DNA of 64,000 bases from Acidobacteriota bacterium (GCA_018269055.1 JAFDVI010000019.1:1-64000), one strand, 5' to 3'; counted from the first letter of the stretch, positions 50,453 to 60,900 are shown. Notes: generated by a model from the letters alone, not told the origin. A program made the numbers and translations.

Positions 50453-51634
50453 ATGCGGATTGTTATCGAAGCCACTGCCGCATTAAGTGGCGGCAAAGTT
50501 TATTTGGTTAATTTACTTCCACAGCTTGTCGCAGTTGCGCCTCATCATAAGTTCATCGTGTTTCATACGGCTGACCTCGATGCGTCGTCTTTAAAAATTG
50601 CCAGTCCAAATTTCACGTTTCGCGCTGTAAATCTACCAGCTTCCAATGAGCGTAACTGGTTACTGATCAGCTTGTTCAAGCTTTGCTGGCGGCTTTTGAT
50701 ATTCCCTATTCATCTAAAAAAGCTGCGACCTGATGTGGTTTTTTCCAATACAGGATTTGGACCATTGTGGCGGCCGCGAGGGGTCAAATTCGCTTTGGCG
50801 ATTCATAATTCTGTTCCTTTCCAGGCTGAGTTGCAGAAAGAAGAGCGGTCCTTCATTCGCCAGTTGCGTTTATTGGGACTGCATTGGCTCATCGGCTTGA
50901 CGTTACGGCAAAGCGACAAGGCAATTGTTTTCAGTGAAGATTTGCGAAAATTGGTTTTTGCCCGCAGTCAAAAGTTAGCAAATGCCACAGTCATTCATCA
51001 CGGAATTGATTGGGGGGAAAAGGAACGGAACGTTCCGTTTGATGATGAGTTGCTGACCAACTACGGTATCCAACGCCCTTACCTGCTCTACGTATCGCAG
51101 CTTCACCGTTATAAAAACGTGCCCCGCCTGTTGGAAGCGTTTGGAAAGCTGAAGTCTCATCGCGGTCTGGTTGCATCGGATATTTCTTTAATTTTGGTCG
51201 GCAAACCCACCGACAAAATTTATGAAAAGGAAATTGCCCAATGCATTGATCGGCTGGAATTACAAAATAGTGTCTGCATAATCCCAGGCTTGAAGCGAGA
51301 ACAGTTAATCCCACTTTACCGCTCTGCAAAGTCCTTCATTTATCCTTCTTTGATTGAAAACTGTCCTTTCGCTGTGCTCGAAGCAATGGCTATTGGATTG
51401 CCTATGGCGATTGCGCGGCTCAATGCATTAAAGGAAATGGCTGGCGACGCGGCGATTTACTTCGATCCTGAAAACGTAAGCGAAATGGCCGACGCGATGG
51501 AGCGACTGGTGTGGGATGAAGATTTGCGCGGCGAACTCAGTCGAAAGGCGATTGCGCAGGCGGCGAAATTCACTTGGGAAAAAACGGCTCGGCAAACGTT
51601 GGCAGTGCTGGAGGAAGTTGCAAGCAAGCGTTGA
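50453..51634 (+). CDS. Family 1-like (GT-B) glycosyltransferase
   Basis: 393 residues with the GT-B pattern. The N-terminal half opens with EATAALSGGKVYLVNLL. The C-terminal Glycos_transf_1 domain has YLLYVSQLHRYKNVPRLLEAF and IYPSLIENCPFAVLEAMAIGLP, in which the EN...EAMAxGxP motif contacts the nucleotide-sugar. It should add a sugar, often mannose- or fucose-like donors in this family. Its stop touches the ATG of the next gene. Confidence 0.88.
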   Translation: MRIVIEATAALSGGKVYLVNLLPQLVAVAPHHKFIVFHTADLDASSLKIASPNFTFRAVNLPASNERNWLLISLFKLCWRLLIFPIHLKKLRPDVVFSNTGFGPLWRPRGVKFALAIHNSVPFQAELQKEERSFIRQLRLLGLHWLIGLTLRQSDKAIVFSEDLRKLVFARSQKLANATVIHHGIDWGEKERNVPFDDELLTNYGIQRPYLLYVSQLHRYKNVPRLLEAFGKLKSHRGLVASDISLILVGKPTDKIYEKEIAQCIDRLELQNSVCIIPGLKREQLIPLYRSAKSFIYPSLIENCPFAVLEAMAIGLPMAIARLNALKEMAGDAAIYFDPENVSEMADAMERLVWDEDLRGELSRKAIAQAAKFTWEKTARQTLAVLEEVASKR

Positions 51635-52633
51635 ATGATGGAGACGGATTTCAAACAAAGTTTTGCGGGGCGCAAAGTGCTGATTACGGGCGCGCTGGGT
51701 TTTATCGGCTCGAATCTGGCGCGGCGATTGGTGGAACTCGGCGCGCAGGTGCTGGCGGTGGACAGCCTGATTCCCGAATATGGCGGAAATCTGTTCAACA
51801 TCGCCGGGTTCGAAGATCGCGTGCAAGTGAACATCTCCGATGTGCGCGACGCGCACAGCATGCGATATCTGGTTCAAGGGCGGGATTATTTGTTCAATCT
51901 GGCCGGGCAAACCAGCCACATGGATTCGATGAACGATCCGGACGCCGATTTGGAGATCAATTGCCGCGCGCAGCTTTCGATTCTGGAAGCCTGCCGCAAA
52001 TACAATCCGGCGATCAAAGTTGTCTTCGCCTCGACAAGGCAGCTTTATGGCAAGCCGGATTATCTGCCGGTGGATGAAAAGCATCTGTTGCGTCCGGTGG
52101 ATGTCAACGGCATCAACAAAATGGCTGGGGAGTGGTATCACATTCTGTACAACAACGTTTATGGAATTCGTTCGTGCGCGCTGCGGTTGACGAATACTTA
52201 TGGGCCGCGCATGCGCATCAAAGACGCGCGGCAAACGTTTCTGGGTGTGTGGATTCGGCTGGCGGTCGAAGGCAAACCGTTTGAAGTTTGGGAGGGACAT
52301 CAACTCCGCGATTTCACCTTTGTTGATGATGCCGTCGAAGCATTTTTGCTGGCCGCAGCGAGTGAAAAATCCAACGGCGAAATTTTCAACCTCGGCGGCG
52401 AATCGGTTATCAGTTTGAAAGAACTTGCCGATCTGGTTGTCGAAACGAATGGCGGCGGGGAATACCTGACGCGCAGTTATCCGGTGGATCGCAAACGAAT
52501 TGACATTGGCGATTATTACGCCGACTTCGAACGGATTCAGGCTGTTCTTGGCTGGCAACCGCGAACAAATTTGCATCAGGGGTTGCGGCATACACTCGCG
52601 TTTTATCGAGAACATTTGGCGAAGTATTTGTGA
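51635..52633 (+). CDS. Extended SDR (NAD-dependent epimerase/dehydratase) with unusual active site
   Basis: 332 residues. The NAD motif is [17 protein letters not shown] (about 15-31). The usual serine/threonine site is [11 protein letters not shown]. In typical members the catalytic pair is Tyr-x3-Lys; here the matching segment reads [15 protein letters not shown], so the Tyr place is Asn. The later GPRM and [15 protein letters not shown] patterns confirm an extended SDR of the sugar-nucleotide type. It may be an epimerase or dehydratase with shifted chemistry. GC content rises again from this gene on. Confidence 0.85.
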   Translation: MMETDFKQSFAGRKVLITGALGFIGSNLARRLVELGAQVLAVDSLIPEYGGNLFNIAGFEDRVQVNISDVRDAHSMRYLVQGRDYLFNLAGQTSHMDSMNDPDADLEINCRAQLSILEACRKYNPAIKVVFASTRQLYGKPDYLPVDEKHLLRPVDVNGINKMAGEWYHILYNNVYGIRSCALRLTNTYGPRMRIKDARQTFLGVWIRLAVEGKPFEVWEGHQLRDFTFVDDAVEAFLLAAASEKSNGEIFNLGGESVISLKELADLVVETNGGGEYLTRSYPVDRKRIDIGDYYADFERIQAVLGWQPRTNLHQGLRHTLAFYREHLAKYL

Positions 52634-52652
52634 GCAGAATTTCGATTGGATT

Positions 52653-53777
52653 ATGAGTTTACTTGTTCCGCAAAGCGATCCGAAAGCGAGTTATCTGGCG
52701 CATCAGCGCGAGATTGATGATGCGATTCGGCAAACGCTGGACAGCGGTTGGTACATTTTGGGCAGGCAGGTCGCGGCATTCGAACAAGAGTTTGCGGCGT
52801 TCATCGGTGTCAAACATTGTGTAGGCGTCGCCAACGGAACGGACGCGCTGGTGTTGGCATTGCGCGCTTGCGGAGTGGGGGCGGGCGATGCCGTCATCAC
52901 GGTTTCGCATACGGCGGTGGCGACGGTAGCGGCGATTGAACTTGCCGGAGCAGCCCCATTGATGGTGGACATTGACCCGGCGACGTTCACCATAAGTTCC
53001 CAAGCCGTCGAAGACGCCATCAAAACGTATCGAGGTTCGGCAAAGCTCAAAGCCGTCATCGCGGTTCACTTGTACGGGCATCCGGCTGAGATGGCGGCGA
53101 TTATTGAATTGGCTAGGCGATACGAATTGCGCGTCATTGAAGATTGCGCGCAGGCTCACGGAGCGAAAATTGGTGACCAGCGTGTTGGTTCCATCGGCGA
53201 TATCGCCGCATTCAGTTTTTATCCGACGAAAAATCTGGGCGCGTTGGGCGATGGCGGAGCGGTTGTCACGAACGACGACGAGCTGGCGGAACGGTTGCGG
53301 TTGTTGCGGGAATATGGATGGCGCGAGCGTTACGTCAGCGAAATCGCCGGGATGAATTCGCGGCTGGATGAATTGCAGGCTGCCGTATTGCGCGTGAAGC
53401 TGAGGTCCCTGGACGCAGAAAACGAGCGGCGACGGCAAATTGCGCGGCGTTACAATGAAATGTTGGCGATGGCTTTACTGCGATTGCCGCAATCTTGCAC
53501 TGGCGTTTCACACGTTTATCACCAATACGTGGTGCGAAGCGACGAGCGTGATGCGTTGAAAGAACGTTTGCGGGCAAAAGGAGTCGGCACGTTAATTCAT
53601 TATCCTGTGCCGGTTCATCAACAACCGGCTTACCGAAATCGAATGCGTCTGAGTTTGCCGGAAACCGAACAGGCTGCGCGGGAAGTGTTGAGTTTGCCTA
53701 TGTTCCCACAATTGACCGAAGAGCAGGTTGCACAAGTCATTTCAGCAATGATCCGTTCACAAACTCTGAAGGGGTAA
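52653..53777 (+). CDS. DegT-family sugar aminotransferase (second)
   Basis: 374 residues from the ATG at 52653; a longer frame from 52500 overlaps the SDR gene and is not used. Marks: [23 protein letters not shown] and the lysine site [16 protein letters not shown], ending with [19 protein letters not shown]. It should aminate a nucleotide keto-sugar, possibly the product of the SDR just upstream, 19 bases away. It is a distant paralogue of the gene at 39969. Confidence 0.9.
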   Translation: MSLLVPQSDPKASYLAHQREIDDAIRQTLDSGWYILGRQVAAFEQEFAAFIGVKHCVGVANGTDALVLALRACGVGAGDAVITVSHTAVATVAAIELAGAAPLMVDIDPATFTISSQAVEDAIKTYRGSAKLKAVIAVHLYGHPAEMAAIIELARRYELRVIEDCAQAHGAKIGDQRVGSIGDIAAFSFYPTKNLGALGDGGAVVTNDDELAERLRLLREYGWRERYVSEIAGMNSRLDELQAAVLRVKLRSLDAENERRRQIARRYNEMLAMALLRLPQSCTGVSHVYHQYVVRSDERDALKERLRAKGVGTLIHYPVPVHQQPAYRNRMRLSLPETEQAAREVLSLPMFPQLTEEQVAQVISAMIRSQTLKG

Positions 53778-53799
53778 GCCTACTTTCAAGGAGATTTCG

Positions 53800-54237
53800 A
53801 TGCCAATGAAACTTTTCGTTTTGTTCACAATGCTGTTTTCGGGTTCGCTACTGGCAAGCAGTGGCCGAGCCAACAATGAGGATTCCATTCAAGGAGTCTG
53901 GTTGCCTGCGGTCGCTGAGCTTGCCGGAAAGCCGTTTCCCGACGAAGTTCGCAAAACCATCAAGCTGGAAATCAGGGATGACAAATACACCGTGACTGTC
54001 GGAAAGGCATTGGATCAGGGAATCATCAAACTGAATCCAACGGCCAAACCGAAGGAATTGGACATCACCGGCACCGATGGCCCCAACAAAGGTCGAACAA
54101 TCCTTGGCATTTACGAACGAGAAGGCGACACGTTGCGCATCTGTTACGACCTCAGCGGCAAAGGCCGTCCCACAGAATTCAAAAGCAAAGAAGGCTCTCA
54201 ATTGTTTCTGGTTACATACAAGCAGAACAAGCCTTGA
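53800..54237 (+). CDS. TIGR03067-like exported protein
   Basis: 145 residues. A signal peptide ends near GRANN. The mature part follows the TIGR03067 pattern: SIQGVWLPAVAELAGKPFP, YTVTVGKALDQGIIKLNP, ELDITGTDGPNKGRTILGIYEREGDTLRICYDLSGKGRPTEF, shown here as short fragments. Such small proteins are frequent in Planctomycetes and Acidobacteriota and have no known function. AAGGAG precedes the ATG. It follows the DegT gene by 22 bases, but any role in the glycan is uncertain. Confidence 0.78.
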   Translation: MPMKLFVLFTMLFSGSLLASSGRANNEDSIQGVWLPAVAELAGKPFPDEVRKTIKLEIRDDKYTVTVGKALDQGIIKLNPTAKPKELDITGTDGPNKGRTILGIYEREGDTLRICYDLSGKGRPTEFKSKEGSQLFLVTYKQNKP

Positions 54238-54518
54238 ACTTCACCCTTTTACTTCAATCGCTGAAGATTCACTTCTGAAAAGCTTCGACAGAGAAACTAC
54301 GGTGCCATTTATGGAGGCGAATCCCTACGAGACCCTCCTTCAGCGGAGGAAGGCGTCAACTCTAACGCGGCGCGGCCTGGTACTGATGTTGTTTGCGCGC
54401 GCAGCTTGTGAGGTGGGAGCGCAAGCAGTCGGTTGGTCCCGTTGACCAGCGGCGGAATGGCTTTTATAGTCCGTCGCCATCAGGTCAACCCAAATCCCGA
54501 AAAGGAATCTGAAAGCGA

Positions 54519-56915
54519 ATGAGATTCAAGAGAAGATTTTTCAGCTTCGCGTTGCTGTGTGTGCTGGCGAGTGATTTGTTGGCGCAGGAACACATTCCGC
54601 AGAACGCCAGGAATCCCTTTGCCGGAAACGCATCGGCGATAGCCGCCGGTTCGAGATTGTACGAGCAGGCCTGTCAGGCATGTCACGGCGGGGAAGCCAA
54701 AGGAGGCGAACGCGCTCCGTCGTTGGCAGGCGGAAATTTTCGCCGAGGCAATCTGGATGGCGAAATCTTCCTGAACATTCGTAATGGAATTCCCAGCACG
54801 CAGATGCCGCCATTCAAACGATTGACGACCGAACAGGTTTGGCAACTGGTTAGTTACATTCATAGCTTGAGCGCCGTGACGACCACGAACACTGAGACTG
54901 TTGCGGGGAACTTGGTTGCGGGGGAACAGCTTTTTTTCGGCAAAGCGAATTGCGCGGAGTGTCACGAAATCAATGCGCGCGGAGCGAATGTCGGGCCGGA
55001 TTTGTCGAACGCAGGGCGGCATTCTGCGGAATTATTGCGCCAGAAGATTCTTGACCCGGCCACCAGCACAAACACGAATGCGCGCGGGCGCAGGCGAGCT
55101 TCAGGTGGCAGCATCGTTGTTGTTAAAACCAAAGACGGGCGAGAACTGCGCGGCATTCGCCGAAGCGAAGATACTTTTTCATTGGTGATGGTGGATGTGA
55201 CCGGCAAGCTACATTTGCTGGAGAAAAAGAGCTTGGTGGACATTCGCACTGAAGCCGGTTCGTTGATGCCCGCCGATTATGGTCAAAAACTATCCGCTGC
55301 CGAGATTCAAAATCTGGTCGCGTATCTGAAATCCTGCAACGGTCGTGATTTTGACAAAACTGCTGAAGCGGATATTCCCGGCGGATTGAGTTACGAACGC
55401 ATTCGCAATGCCAATGCTGAGCCGCATAACTGGTTGACATACTGGGGCGATTATTCGGGGAAACATTTTTCAGCGTTGAAACAAATCAACATCATGAATG
55501 TCGCACGGCTGCAATCACGATGGGCGGTGCAAATGCCCGGCGACACGTTGCTGGAAGCGACGCCGCTGGTGATTGACGGCGTGATGTACACCAGCGGGAT
55601 GCCCGGCGAAGTTTACGCGCTGGATGCGCGGTCGGGACTGCAGATCTGGAAATACGAACGCAAGCAAAAGGTCGTCAATCCATTTGAAAGCAACCGGTTC
55701 AATCGAGGCGTGGCGGTATTGGGCAACCGAGTCTTTTTCGGCACGCTGGATTGCGCGTTGATTGCACTGGATGCGCAAACCGGGCAGCCGTTATGGGAAG
55801 TGCAGGTTGCCGACACGATGCAAGGTTTCAGCATCACGTCGCCTCCGCTGGCCATCAGAGACAAAATCATTGTTGGCGTGGCAGGCGGCGAATACGGCGT
55901 GCGTGGTTTTCTGGATGCTTATGACGCAAAAACCGGCAAACGGTTGTGGCGGTTTTATTCGATTCCTGGACCGGGTGAATTCGGCAATGACACCTGGAAA
56001 GCCGAAAGCTGGAAAACCGGTGGTGGGGCGACCTGGTTGACGGGCAGTTACGACCCCGAACTGGATTTGTTGTATTGGACGATAGGGAACCCGGGGCCGG
56101 ATATGGACGCCGAAATTCGCAAAGGTGACAATCTGTTTTCATGCTCCGTTGTTGCGATTGACCCAAATACGGGGCAGCGCAAATGGCATTATCAATTTTC
56201 GCCAAACGATGACCACGATTGGGACGCAAATCAGGATGTGATTTTGATGGACCGCATTTGGCAGGGACGACCGCGCAAACTGATGATTCAAGCAAATCGC
56301 AACGGATTTTTTTACGTGCTGGATCGGACTAACGGGAAATTGCTGCACGCTGCGCCGTATGTTCATCAAACCTGGAATGCGGGATTTGGCGCTGATGGGC
56401 GACCGAAGTTTGCGCCGAAATCCGGCGCGACGCCGGAAGGGAACGAAGTCTTCCCCTCTCTGGTCGGCGGCACGAACTGGCAAGCCCCGTCTTACGATTC
56501 CTCGTTGAACTGGTTGTTTCTGGTGTTTGCCGAATCGGGCAATCGGTACGTCAGATCGGAGATGGCGTATGAACCCGGCAAAGGATATTGGGGAGGTCGC
56601 ACCTTACCCGCTGGCGAAAACAACTATGCGGGCATTCGCGCGCTCGACGCAGCGACAGGCGCAAAGAAGTGGGAATTCAAAATTTCGCAAGGTTCGTTGG
56701 CTGCCGGGGTGACGGCGACTGCGGGCGGCGTTGTATTTGCCGGAACGCGCGAAGGCAATTTGATCGCGCTGGATTCCAAAACGGGCAAATTGTTATGGCG
56801 TTTTCAAACCGGCGGGACGATTGCTTCCGCGCCGATCAGTTACGCGGTGGACGGCAAACAGTTCATTGCGTTGGCGGCAGGCGGAGTGTTGTACAGCTTT
56901 GCGTTGCCTGAATAA
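54519..56915 (+). CDS. PQQ-dependent dehydrogenase with two N-terminal cytochrome c domains
   Basis: 798 residues. A signal peptide ends near LLAQE. Two cytochrome c domains follow, with heme sites CQACH (52-56) and CAECH (145-149) and likely axial Met in TQMPPF. From about 310 an eight-bladed PQQ propeller begins (YWGDYSGKHFSALKQINIMNV ... WKYERKQ). It has tryptophan-docking-like blade ends such as GKLLWRFQTGGTIASAPISY. It should oxidise an alcohol or sugar in the periplasm and pass electrons through its own hemes. Most quinohemoproteins of this type carry one cytochrome at the C-terminus; two at the N-terminus is less usual. The vicinal Cys pair of many PQQ alcohol dehydrogenases is not seen. 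Confidence 0.85.
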   Translation: MRFKRRFFSFALLCVLASDLLAQEHIPQNARNPFAGNASAIAAGSRLYEQACQACHGGEAKGGERAPSLAGGNFRRGNLDGEIFLNIRNGIPSTQMPPFKRLTTEQVWQLVSYIHSLSAVTTTNTETVAGNLVAGEQLFFGKANCAECHEINARGANVGPDLSNAGRHSAELLRQKILDPATSTNTNARGRRRASGGSIVVVKTKDGRELRGIRRSEDTFSLVMVDVTGKLHLLEKKSLVDIRTEAGSLMPADYGQKLSAAEIQNLVAYLKSCNGRDFDKTAEADIPGGLSYERIRNANAEPHNWLTYWGDYSGKHFSALKQINIMNVARLQSRWAVQMPGDTLLEATPLVIDGVMYTSGMPGEVYALDARSGLQIWKYERKQKVVNPFESNRFNRGVAVLGNRVFFGTLDCALIALDAQTGQPLWEVQVADTMQGFSITSPPLAIRDKIIVGVAGGEYGVRGFLDAYDAKTGKRLWRFYSIPGPGEFGNDTWKAESWKTGGGATWLTGSYDPELDLLYWTIGNPGPDMDAEIRKGDNLFSCSVVAIDPNTGQRKWHYQFSPNDDHDWDANQDVILMDRIWQGRPRKLMIQANRNGFFYVLDRTNGKLLHAAPYVHQTWNAGFGADGRPKFAPKSGATPEGNEVFPSLVGGTNWQAPSYDSSLNWLFLVFAESGNRYVRSEMAYEPGKGYWGGRTLPAGENNYAGIRALDAATGAKKWEFKISQGSLAAGVTATAGGVVFAGTREGNLIALDSKTGKLLWRFQTGGTIASAPISYAVDGKQFIALAAGGVLYSFALPE

Positions 56916-56931
56916 CTTTGGAGATGATTTT

Positions 56932-57801
56932 ATGAATTCAAAATCTAACGACGATTTGATTTCACGGCGAGAGTTATTGGCTGGCGCGGCAGCTTCGATT
57001 GCTATTGTTTCCGTCGAATCGCAAGCCGCAACTGCTGTCGAAAAGTACGTTCGCTTTGAACGGGCTGGGCGGACGGCTTACGGCAGGCTGGAAGGTGACG
57101 CGGTGCGCGAATTGACTGGCAGCTTTTTAGCGGGAGGCAACCCTACGCGTGTGGTGCATCCGCTGAAAAGCGTCACGCTGTTGGTCCCATGCGAAGCGCC
57201 GAAAATCATCGCCGTCGCTCGAAACTATAAAAGTCATATCGGCAATACGCCGCCTCCGCCGCGCGTGGAAAACTTCTTCAAACCGATTACCTGTTTGCAG
57301 CGTCACGACGCGCCAATCATTTATCCCACTGACGCAAAGAATCTGCATTACGAAGGCGAACTCGTGTTGGTGATTGGCAAGATGATTCGCAACGCCAGCA
57401 GGGAGCAGGCGCGCGAAGCGATTTGGGGCGTGACCTGTGGCAACGATGTCAGCGAGCGCGATTGGCAGAACGGTGCGAACAAGGATATTCAATGGTGGCG
57501 AGCAAAGGGCGCGGATACGTTTGGACCTGCCGGCCCGTGTGTCGCGCGCGGGCTGGATTACGGCAATTTGATGTTGCGGACTCGGCTCAATGGCCAAGTC
57601 GTGCAGGAAGCTTCAACGAAGGATTTGATTTACGATTGCGAAACCATCGTCAGCGTTACCAGCCGATACGTCACACTAACGCCGGGAGATTTGATTTATA
57701 CAGGAACGCCCGGCGTCACCAAACCGATGAAGCCGGGTGATATTGTTGAAGTCGAAATTGAAGGCGTCGGCGTGTTACGGAATCGCGTCGTCGCCGGTTA
57801 G
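56932..57801 (+). CDS. FAH-family hydrolase/isomerase with Tat-type signal
   Basis: 289 residues from the ATG at 56932 (GGAG at good distance). Residues about 10-30 read ISRRELLAGAAASIAIV, a twin-arginine signal, so export is expected. The rest is a fumarylacetoacetate-hydrolase-fold domain: KIIAVARNYKSH, the metal-binding HYEGELVLVIGK, GVTCGNDVSERDWQ and DLIYTGTPGV. FAH enzymes act on beta-diketo or related acids and are usually cytoplasmic, so an exported copy is notable. It starts 17 bases after the PQQ enzyme stop; the two may act in one pathway outside the cell. Confidence 0.85.
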   Translation: MNSKSNDDLISRRELLAGAAASIAIVSVESQAATAVEKYVRFERAGRTAYGRLEGDAVRELTGSFLAGGNPTRVVHPLKSVTLLVPCEAPKIIAVARNYKSHIGNTPPPPRVENFFKPITCLQRHDAPIIYPTDAKNLHYEGELVLVIGKMIRNASREQAREAIWGVTCGNDVSERDWQNGANKDIQWWRAKGADTFGPAGPCVARGLDYGNLMLRTRLNGQVVQEASTKDLIYDCETIVSVTSRYVTLTPGDLIYTGTPGVTKPMKPGDIVEVEIEGVGVLRNRVVAG

Positions 57802-57802
57802 T

Positions 57803-57899
57803 GGGTACGCATCGCTTCCAGCTTGCGGGCTTGGCGATAGGTGTCTTTCGAATCAACCAGCCACTTGCCAAGGCCGCGAGCCGGAGGCATCGCGTACCC
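57803..57899. repeat. 97-bp MITE/REP-like imperfect palindrome
   Basis: Left arm 57803-57834 and right arm 57868-57899 are inverted copies over 32 bases, with 25 matching positions and perfect ends (GGGTACGC with GCGTACCC). The 33-base middle has no coding sign. It fills almost all the space between the convergent FAH and DUF4175 genes. Its size and shape suggest a dispersed palindromic element; no second copy was noticed in this window. It could also end both transcripts. Confidence 0.7.
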
Positions 57900-57902
57900 A
57901 GG

Positions 57903-60900
57903 TTATTGATTCGGATTACGGCTGGATAACCGCTTGTAGTATTCATCCACCAGTTTTCGATACCCTGCTGGAGCCGCGCCTTCATCGCCCAGCCGCAACC
58001 GATTGGTTCCCAACTTGGCCTGAACGCGCTTGCTCAATTCCAGTTCCAAACCTCTTAACGGCTCAATGACCTGATCTTTCAACAGTAGAGCTGTTTGCAT
58101 GTCGTCGCGATTGATGGCGTCGTTGGCTTGGCGCAAGCCCTGAATGGCTTGATCCAATCCGCGAGCCAGATCGCGATCTTTGCCAAGATCACGGCGCAGA
58201 GCTTCAGCATCCTTCAAGTATTCGCGCAACTCAGAACCGATCTGGCGTTGACCGGAACTGCGAATCGGGCCGCCCCCGGAATTGGCTTGCTGATTTTGCG
58301 AACTTGGCGATTGCTGGTTACGCGGGTCGCCATTGCGATTCCCGCCTGATTGCCCACCGCCTTGTTGTCCTTGCTGTCCCTGTTGACCAGCTTGTCCTTG
58401 CTGTCCCTGCTGTCCTTGTTGACCAAATTGTCCCTGTTGACCCTGCTGTCCTTGTTGACCAGCTTGCCCTTGCTGACCTTGTTGCCCTTGCTGGCCCTGT
58501 TGCCCTTGCTGACCCTGCTGTCCGCGCTGGCCTTGTTGCCCTTGCTGGCCCTGTTGCCCTTGCTGACCCTGCTGTCCGCGCTGGCCTTGTTGCCCTTGCT
58601 GAGCTCTTTGGCCTTGTTGGCCGCGCTGGTTTTGCTGACTTTGTTGTTGACCTTGTTGTTGACCTTGTTGGCTCTGTTGTTGCCCCTGCTGACCTTGCTG
58701 ATTTTGTTGTTGCCCGCGATTGCCTTGCTGGCCCTGCTGGTTGTTTTGAGCCAGCTTACGGTTCAATGATTCGATGTTGTCGGCAAGCTTCCGAGTGCGA
58801 TCCAGGCTTTCTTCGGTTTCGTCGCCGCCAGCTCCTTTGCGGTTGGCGTTTTTTTCCGCATCGGAAAGCTGTTGTGCCACTTCGTCCAGTTTTTGTTGAG
58901 TGCTTTGTTCGTAAGCACGCGCCGATTCGAAGGCATTCATATCGGTCAACCGTTTGGTGAATCGAATGCCATCAGCGACACGATTTTCGCGAAGGTTGCG
59001 ACCAGCTTCACGCAATTTGTTGGCGGCGGATTGTTGATCCTGCCCCATTTGCCGGGCCGCCTGGTCAATGTCGCGTTCCAGCCCGGAAACGTCATTGGCC
59101 AGCGCATCTTTCTTTTCCGCGAGTTTCTGTTTGGCTTCGGACATTCCCTGACCGGATTGCCCGCTGCGGGTTTGGCGCGCTAACTCTTCGGTCTCCCCGG
59201 AAATTTCCTGCTGGCGAGAGGCGGCGTCAGAGGCGCGTTTCTTCAAATCCTGAACCGATTGTCCGCCTTGTTGTTTTTTCAACCGACCCAATTGGCGTTG
59301 AGCGTCCTGAATCTGCTGTAACGCGCGAGCAGTGCGGCTGGAGGCTTCGTCCTGTTTGCCATTGGACGCCGCGTTTTGCGCACGCTGCATTTCATCCGCC
59401 GCCTGATTGAGTTTATTCGCCATTTCCTGCATTTGAGGGTCACGGCGCTCACGCGACAGCTTTTCCAATTCGCGCGCGGCTTTGCGAGCCTCATCTATCA
59501 TTTGTTGCTGCTGGCGACCGCCGCCGCCGCCTCCGCCGCTTTGATTGCGCGCTTGTTGTTGGCGCTGTTGCTGCTGCTCCATTTCTTTCTGCATGCGGCG
59601 CGACAATTCTTCCAACTTACGCTTGGTTTCGTCGTCTTGCTGTTGCTGCTGTTGTTGCTGTTCGCGCCGGACGGTTTCGTACTGGTTCTTCATCTTGTCC
59701 AGTTCCAATTCAAACAAGTCGGCAAGCTCCTGCGCATTTTGCTGTCCTTGTCCTTGCTGGTTCTGGCTCATAGAGACGGTTACGTCGCGGAAAATTGCGT
59801 CGGCGCGTTGCAACTGCTGCAAGGCTTTCTGCTCATACGGCAACGCGTCTTTTCCTTTCAACCCGCGTAGTTCCTTAGCGGCAGGTTCCATTTCCTTTGC
59901 GGCCTGAGTTACGTGTTCGACGATTTTTTGGAATTGCGGTTGTTGGTTGATCTGCGCGCCCAATCGGCGTTTGATGCGCTCAACGAGGGCGAGTGCGTCT
60001 TCGCGCAACTTCTCTTGCGCCAGCGCAACGGTGTCGTAATTGTCTGATTTTTCCTTGTCGCCGTAGGTCGGCTCTTCCTTATTGACGCGGAAGGTCGCGG
60101 CGATCAAATCGCGCTGTCGTTTGGTCAGTCCTTCCTGCTGTTCGCCCTGGCCGGGTTGGCCTTGTTGTTGCGACTGTTTGAATTCTTTCTCAAACGGTTT
60201 GATTTCGATGAAGTAAATATCGCTGGTCGCTTCGTTTTTGGCGTCGCGCGCCTTTGCGTAATACGAAACCAAATCGCCGGGTTGCAATCCGAATTCTTCC
60301 AGGAAGAAAGTGTGCGCTCCGCTCAAAGTTTTGGCCGATTCGCCGCGCAACTTTTGCAAGTCAACCTTCTTTTCTTCGCCGCCATTGACCGAGTAATACA
60401 AATCCAGCGACAGCACGCCGTAATCATCTTCGGCTTTGGCCAGCGTCAGAATTTCTTCTACGCTGGTTGCCCGGGCATCGCGTCCGGGTTTTTCAAAGCT
60501 GACAACCGGCGGACGATCGTCCAGCACCGAAATATCGTATTCGTTCGATCCGTTGTAAATGTCACCATCCACGCTGGTGACTTCGACGTGGTAGCTGTTG
60601 TTTTCGTTGACAACCAACGATGCGGCGAAGCTGTTTTCGCCCGCCGCTTCCATATCGATTTTCTTGCCATCGCGCAACACCAGTCGTGCGGATTTTGCGC
60701 GGGCCGTAAGCTGTGCGGTCAGCTTAACCGTTGTCCCGGCCAGCACAGCGACATCCGGCGCGTCTTCAATCGTTTTTGGCGCAAGACCGGTGTAGGAAGG
60801 GAAGAACTGGGTTTGGTCAATCTGTTTGACGAAAGGCAAATCCGCGACCGTCAGTTTGAACACACCGGAACGGCAACCGGAAGATTCAACAAAGTATTCG

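Noticed and set aside
54077-54445. 122-residue rightward open frame
   Set aside because: Mostly inside the TIGR03067-like gene in another frame and then in non-coding DNA; no family pattern.
57903-58400. CRISPR array suggested by short regular repeats
   Set aside because: Repeats are 9 bases, contiguous and in coding phase, with no spacers and no cas genes.
58304-58960. Leu/Ala/Val-rich open frames opposite the Gly-Gln-Gln tract
   Set aside because: Products of the repeat on the wrong strand; the minus-strand frame continues a long, normal protein.
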